From contig KN832871.1 of the NCBI GenBank assembly GCA_000827325.1, forward strand, positions 434,001-498,000: 64,000 nucleotides of DNA, given 5' to 3'. The first letter of the stretch is position 1. Every line of letters starts with the position of its first letter. Below, piece by piece: positions 58,531 through 64,000 of this stretch. Both the position numbers and the translations under genes were made by a program. The notes below the pieces were generated by a model. That model was given only the letters and a program-made list of their open reading frames with translations, made no database searches and was not told the DNA's origin. This stretch comes from Oidiodendron maius Zn (Eukaryota > Ascomycota > Leotiomycetes > Myxotrichaceae).

Positions 58531-59057
58531 GGTGAGCAGTAACTTGATGCTGAATCAATGCTCGGCCGGTCGGTGGTCTTGTTGTTTGGTTTAAGAGTGT
58601 AAGACGAGAAAATGACGTTGTGCCCGGCGCAGTCCAGAGAGAGCAAGGCAGAACTTTCGGCGAAGGGGGTGATGGAGCCGGCGGAAGTCAAAATGTATGT
58701 ACAAGGCGACAATCGACCCTCACGTCGCAATTATTACCCGGGAAGAGTTGGCGGTTGGTCAAAGATACAAACCGGTTCTTCCGTGCTATTCACCGCAGAG
58801 GGAAAATGGTTCGAGACGGGCTTTGCGATGGCTAATTTGTTTACTCACGTAAGACTGCGCAGCAGTCGAAAGACCCTGCACGGTCAGACGATTTGCACGT
58901 GATGCCGGTCACCGACTGGAAATCACTGGCTGATGGATTCTAATTTGGAGAACGATAGTAGACCTTCGAAATTATAACCAGTGATATCTAAACTCCTTGT
59001 CCAAACTCACCCAAACACCCAAGTTATGCGCCCGCTATGCCCGATATATTACATCCT
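58531..59057. promoter_or_regulatory. Syntaxin promoter and laccase 3' flank
   Basis: 527 bases upstream of the syntaxin start and downstream of the laccase stop. No further feature is recognised. Confidence 0.4.
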
Positions 59058-61006
59058 CTAGATCCCGGAATCCTCCTGCTGATACACCTCGTCATGTGTA
59101 GAAGCATCCCATTGATAACAAAGTGAAGATAAATTGTTTTGGTCCGTTATTTGCGATCTAATCCTATCTTCTGATTCAATCAGCTGCAAGGCAAACCCTT
59201 GGCTTGAGTGCCAGGCGATATGGCAGTGCATCAGCCAGACACCTGGGTTATCCTTTTTAAGTGCAATCGCCAGATGCCCCCCGCCAGGGAGCGAAGCAGT
59301 ATCACGGCGTGGTGGGTTCTTGACGTTTAGGCTGGTGTTCGCACAGTCGAAAGGACGATTGTCTTGAGAGAGGACCCAAAAATCATGGCCGTGGAGGTGG
59401 ATTGGGTGCGTCGACCTGAGAGGAGTTAGCACGAAAGATCTACATGGCACGATTCGACCGTCATCTCACGGGATACCACTCTTCTCTTCGAGAACCAAGA
59501 TCTCCCACTCTTCCTCCGGGGTCGTTTTCTAAACGAGAATTAGCATTCCCTTATAAGGGATATATTAACAGAGAGCTTGCCTCGACTGATAAGATGTTAT
59601 AGTCAGTAGGAAAGATGTTTTCTCGGTTGTAAACTCTCATGTTTGTCGGCTCTGACCAATTCAAATACAGCGAGCTGTTGTTGATCGTCCATAGAAGATA
59701 ACCTTGAATGGCGATTCCTATCTCCTCTTCAATAATCGTATCGTGGCTGCCAACATCCAATGCAAGATACGGAACAAGACTTGCCGAAGGCTCATCGCCA
59801 CAATTATCACTAACCGTAATTCCAGTGGTAGTGGGAAGTGCAGTACTTTTAGCATCATATCTCACAATCCCGGTGATATTATCCGGGCTCTGGTTCGCAC
59901 TACATTCTGATTGCCATCCACCTCGGAGCCAATAATCGCCAGGTTCTGCACTGGCTTCCACAATGATATCATATCTCTGCCCAATATTAATGAGGACGCT
60001 CTTAGTGTCGTACGGCACGATGGGGACAAGGTCATTGGCAATGACAGTGAGATTATGGCCATCAATAGAGAACTGAAAATGCCCGTTCGTCGCAACATTT
60101 ATCAGGCCAATTCGGTATTTTCGACCAGCTTCGAACACTGTCTGGAATTTCGTACCATTCCCAATGCAACTTGGATCGGGAGACTTCGAACAGTCATAAG
60201 TATTCGTCCCATTGATCAAACCATTTTCTAAACTCGGAGCTCCTTTCTTTCGGGCAAGCTCCCAGATTTCAGATACCGGCTCATGAGACCAGTCAGATAG
60301 GAACAGCATGCCGAGGTCTTCATCATAGTCTGCAGTTGCTGGTCCGTTGATAACTAGCGGTCCATAAAGGCCATCCGTATACTGAAGACTGAAGTGGGAA
60401 TGATACCATGTCGAACCGTATTGAGTGGCCTGGAATCTATATGTAAAGGTCTGGCCTGGGGTGATCGGACACTGTGTCACACCTGGAACGCCATCGTATT
60501 CATTTGAGTTCAGCTGTCGCATTCCATGCCAATGGACACTAGTACCATTGTATTTCATATTGTTTGTGACATGGACCACCAGATTGTCCCCTAGATACGT
60601 CAGCAACTATGCATGTCGCAGGCAATTGTGATATTTTACCCCAATCAGCAAAAATAGTTGGCCCTGGGATAGACCCATTGTATGCTAGAACTTGCCTCTC
60701 ATAACCATCCAGAGCAAGGGTTATGTTTTCAGCTGAGAGCCAGTACTCTGGGAGAGCCGTCAGTTACCAATCTTAGTTCTCTGACGAGAGAGAGTCCGTA
60801 CCTCTTGTGACACCCGTTGTTGGAGTTATAGAATAATAATCTGTATCTATACTGTACTGACCCCAGCACGATCTCGAGGTAGGAGAATTTTGGCAAGAGA
60901 GTATTCGAGAATTTGAAGTCGATAAAGTGGGTTTAGAAGAAACACTTCCATAAACAAAGGATTGAAACAGGCAAGAAGCCAAAATAGTAAAGGAAACGAA
61001 GTCCAT
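59058..61006 (-). CDS. Secreted ascomycete laccase (multicopper oxidase)
   Basis: Minus strand, exons 60802-61006, 60640-60747, 59581-60590, 59470-59528, 59058-59415; 579 residues. A signal peptide is likely at the start (MDFVSFTILASCLFQSF). All four copper-ligand blocks are present: HWHG (124-127), WYHSH (His168, His170), HPIHLHGH (464-471) and HCHIAWH (524-530). The residue 10 past Cys525, at the type-1 copper axial position, is Phe535. The protein ends DSGI, the C-terminal plug of processed ascomycete laccases. It oxidises phenols with reduction of O2 to water; pigment, lignin or detoxification roles cannot be separated. Intron 3 (59529-59580) has a GC donor (GAG|GCAAGC). Several N-glycosylation sequons occur. 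The nearest divergent gene is an aldo-keto reductase. Confidence 0.92.
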
Positions 61007-62614
61007 CACGGAAACAATTAATATATAGAATGAAAATGGAAGATTCACACTATGAAAGAGGAGAATGAGTGTGGTATGTTGATGCTGGAGATAGAACCCA
61101 GTAGTCGCGGGGTCTGTGCTGAAGTAGTCTGGGTTGAATGCCATAAAAGATATATACTGCCATACCGTGTTCCTCCCGCATACGGCCGTACTGCATCAAT
61201 AGTCTGAGATTACCCAGATCCGAGTCAAATTGTTGGTTCCTGCAGACCGAATACAGGCTAGGTGGATTAACTTCATGGTAACGAAGCTTAGCGCCGCCGA
61301 GGAAACACCAGGGTTCTATTATTGTAACTACGCGTCGCGAAGCATACATTTTGTGCAAATTCGATGACGTCCGTCCAGCCAAAGTTATTGAAATAAAGAT
61401 CAGATGAGCGCCACAGGACAATATAATTGGCCCCCCTGCGGATCTCTTGCCCTCTAGAACCCGTACATACGGGGCAGGAACAGGGCAAGAAAAGAGCTTG
61501 GTACGATTCTGTGAGGATGGTGGGCAAGCAGAGTAGAGGGACCACTAATTGCATCGAAGGATGACGATTGTTTACATCCTGATTGTGTCAAGCAATCCAA
61601 CTTGCAGCTTGTTGTTCGCATCGAGAAGAAGGAACACTGCCCCTATAGAATGTAGAGAAGAGGGAAATACAGGAATCTAGGCGTAACAGAGACATGTCTC
61701 TGCCCTGCATATTGAAAATTGTAAATATGTCCTATTTGGGCATTTCTCGTTCAGGCGGACAGGGCAACGGAGGTCGAGACCGCCGAGCCTCCTGACGATC
61801 AAGTCAGGCGCCAAAAGAAACAGAGATCTATACCATCTTTTCTGAGCATACCGTGCTACAGTACGACGATAATGAAAGAACTTTCAAGTGGGTGCTAAAC
61901 GACTCTCCAGATGACCTGAGTGGCGGACCTTGGCAATAAGCAGGGCGGAAGTGCCAGGAACAGCACCGGACCGCCCTTTGGTGGGAGTTGGACATGATAT
62001 GAGAACTGACGACACGGCCGAAGAAGGTCAAGGCACCCGAGACAACATCTCGCTCTAACGGGCGTTGTGGCGCTGACAATAATCAAGCTTCATAGCGTGG
62101 TACACAGCAGGGCCAGAGCTGTGGGGCTTTCACACACCAACTTTGGCGTAGATTGGGGACATAAGGGAGCGAGGTTGTGAGACTTGCTGTTGAAACCAGC
62201 ATGAGTCGGGGACGCACCCAGACGGGCTGTGTACACATTAGTCATCAAGGAACCTCCATATTAAAGGTGGCTGCTAGCCCAGGCGCGCTCTCCAGATCAG
62301 AAGCCCGGTCGAGAACACTTGCAAAGCCTAGGGAGGCTGGCAGGAGGTAGATTGCAGGTCAGGCATCCCCGTCTGCCTGCTCCACGGGGTCCGAAATATC
62401 TTACTCTTCGCGACCACGCGTCTCGATACTCTTGAGTCGAAATCGTCGAGGAGGACGTCCACAGTGGGATGGCGGGAGGTGGAAGTGGGATGACGCATTA
62501 CATCTAGGTATAAATACCGTAGCATCAAAGTTCACCTCTATATTTCCCCGCCGACAATTGTGATCGTTCCTGTGAAGCGCAACCCTTCTCTTATCGTTCT
62601 ACAATCCATCCACG
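61007..62614. promoter_or_regulatory. Intergenic region between divergent laccase and aldo-keto reductase
   Basis: 1.6 kb. No gene could be supported: short frames only, without family features. A TATA-like TATAAATA lies at about 62509-62516, some 100 bp before the reductase start. Confidence 0.45.
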
Positions 62615-63959
62615 ATGCCTCTGACTGCGATCAACCCGAAACCGAGGGTGATCCTTGGCCTCATGACCTTTGGCCCCGATGTGAGAGCTGGGGCTCGCAC
62701 TACATCACTCACAGAGTACAATGCCTTCCTCGATCACTTCCAAGCCGCGGGGTATAATGAAGTCGATACCGCTCGTATGTATGTTGGAGGGAAGCAGGAG
62801 GCTTTTACCCGCGAGGCCAAGTGGAAGGATAGGGGCCTCACCATCGCCACCAAAATATACCCAACAACCCCAGGAATGCACAGTCCCGAGACCTTAACGG
62901 AGATCTTCAATACCAGCTTGAAAGAACTGGGTACAGATTGCGTTGACATATTCTATTTGCACGCACCCGTTCGTTGACCACTGAATTTCAATAGCCCGTG
63001 ACTTATTTGTATGCTAGGACCGCTCTGTACCATACGCAGACACCCTACAGGCAGTCGATAAGTTGCATAAAGAGTGAGTCCCTGGCTAACGCTGCGTGCA
63101 ATGGAAATAACTTGCTGATGGCCTGAAGGGGCAAGTTCGTCCAATTTGCGCTGTCGAACTTTGCAGCATTTGAGGTAGCGGAGATTGCGCTGACTTGCCA
63201 CCATAATAATTGGGTTCGGCCTACCCTCTATCAAGGTGGGAGACTCCGTTTAATTTAAATAATGTGATTCAGCATATATCTATGCGGATCATTTTGCAGG
63301 TGCATGCATAGAATAAGTGTTAACACTGCAAATCCAGGAATGTATAATGCTATAACTCGATCTCTCGAGCAAGAACTTATACCTGCTTGCAAGCGATATG
63401 GCTTGGACGTGGTTGTTTATAATCCGCTTGCTGGTGGCATCTTCAGTGGTGCGTATACTTCACCCTACGTTCTTCACTCCGCATTAACCCATCACCCTAG
63501 GCAAATACAAGACCAAAGATATTCCCAAAGAGGGCAGGTATAGTAATGCTATTGGATCTATGGGTGATATGTACCGGAAAAGGTACTTTAAAGATTCGAC
63601 TTTTGACGCCTTGAGGATTATCGAACCTGTCGCGGAGAAGCACGGCCTGACACTGGTTGAGACGGCTCTCCGATGGGTGGTGAATCATTCGGCGTTAAAC
63701 GTCAAGGATGGAAACGATGGGGTGATTATTGGCTGCAGCAGCATTGCACAGCTCGATGAGAATTTGAAGGACTGTGAGAAAGGCCCCCTTCCGGCCGAAG
63801 TGGTAGAGGCTCTTGACGAAGCATGGTTAGTAACGAAGGTGGATACCCCGAACTACTGGCGGATGGAGTTTGGTAAGTTATCTGTGCCTATCATGTCTCC
63901 TAGACTAATAATTCGTAGAATATGGCTATGATACAAGAAAGGCTCTTTATGGCAAATGA
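62615..63959 (+). CDS. Aldo-keto reductase, AKR7 (aflatoxin-aldehyde reductase-like) family
   Basis: Exons 62615-62968, 63018-63073, 63129-63235, 63338-63448, 63501-63872, 63919-63959; 346 residues. The catalytic tetrad is Asp51 and Tyr56 (EVDTARMY), Lys80 (IATKIYP) and His116 (DIFYLHAP). Cofactor and barrel marks include FALSNFAAFEVAEI, RPTLYQGMYNAITRS (restored across a splice), GLDVVVYNPLAGGIFSGKY, and GVIIGCSSIAQLDENL near the C-terminus. Members reduce aldehydes and dialdehydes with NADPH; the name of the family does not mean this strain makes a mycotoxin. Length (about 340) is normal. The gene is complete, ending 41 bases before the window edge. Intron phases all agree. Divergent from the laccase. 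Confidence 0.92.
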
Positions 63960-64000
63960 GGCTAGCTGGACGGATGAGATCAACTTCAATACCGCTTTTT

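Overview
The window is nuclear DNA of a filamentous ascomycete (Pezizomycotina). Genes carry several short introns (mostly 50-110 nt, GT-AG, often with CTAAC-like branch sites). The gene set is fungal: DASH subunit Dad2, shugoshin, Ste2 pheromone receptor, Ecl1-type zinc protein, Zn2Cys6 regulator, an ascomycete laccase ending in DSGI, and a relic of a Fot1/pogo transposon. I cannot fix the class or genus. Exon joins below were checked by splice signals, phase arithmetic and continuity of the protein family; none was tested by transcript data.

Layout. 1-13,071 is almost empty: one 155-codon gene (Ecl1-like, 5522-5989) behind a long pyrimidine-rich leader, and a dead Fot1/pogo element (11,588-13,071). 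13,501-19,836 holds vps29, then the divergently transcribed pair shugoshin / dad2, then a 508-codon protein I do not recognise with three 32-residue repeats. 21,304-32,268 holds a membrane-anchored carboxylesterase, a DHX35-type DEAH helicase, and two single-pass membrane proteins (SKG6/TOS2-like and Mid2-like) in tandem. 32,873-40,470 is a partial L-rhamnose catabolic cluster: L-rhamnose 1-dehydrogenase (lra1/lraA), an assembly gap of 290 N, L-rhamnonate dehydratase (lra3/lraC), and a divergent Zn2Cys6 factor that is the positional candidate for RhaR. 40,471-45,994 is sparse, with one 85-codon cysteine-containing protein behind a leader of about 1 kb. 45,995-58,530 is dense: a Pof3-type TPR/F-box/LRR protein, a 175-bp MITE, Vps23 (ESCRT-I), an unrecognised 587-residue protein, the Ste2 receptor, Erv41 and an Sso1/Psy1 syntaxin. 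59,058-63,959 has a multicopper oxidase (laccase) and an AKR7-type aldo-keto reductase.

How genes fit together. The dehydrogenase and dehydratase are steps 1 and 3 of the non-phosphorylated L-rhamnose route (rhamnose to rhamnono-lactone to rhamnonate to 2-keto-3-deoxy-rhamnonate); the lactonase and aldolase are not in the window. Four membrane-traffic genes lie scattered here (Vps29 retromer, Vps23 ESCRT-I, Erv41 ER-Golgi receptor, Sso1 plasma-membrane SNARE). Shugoshin and Dad2, both acting at centromere/kinetochore, share a 379-bp intergenic region. The two least explained proteins are the repeat protein at 18,310-19,836 and the disordered protein at 50,655-52,468.
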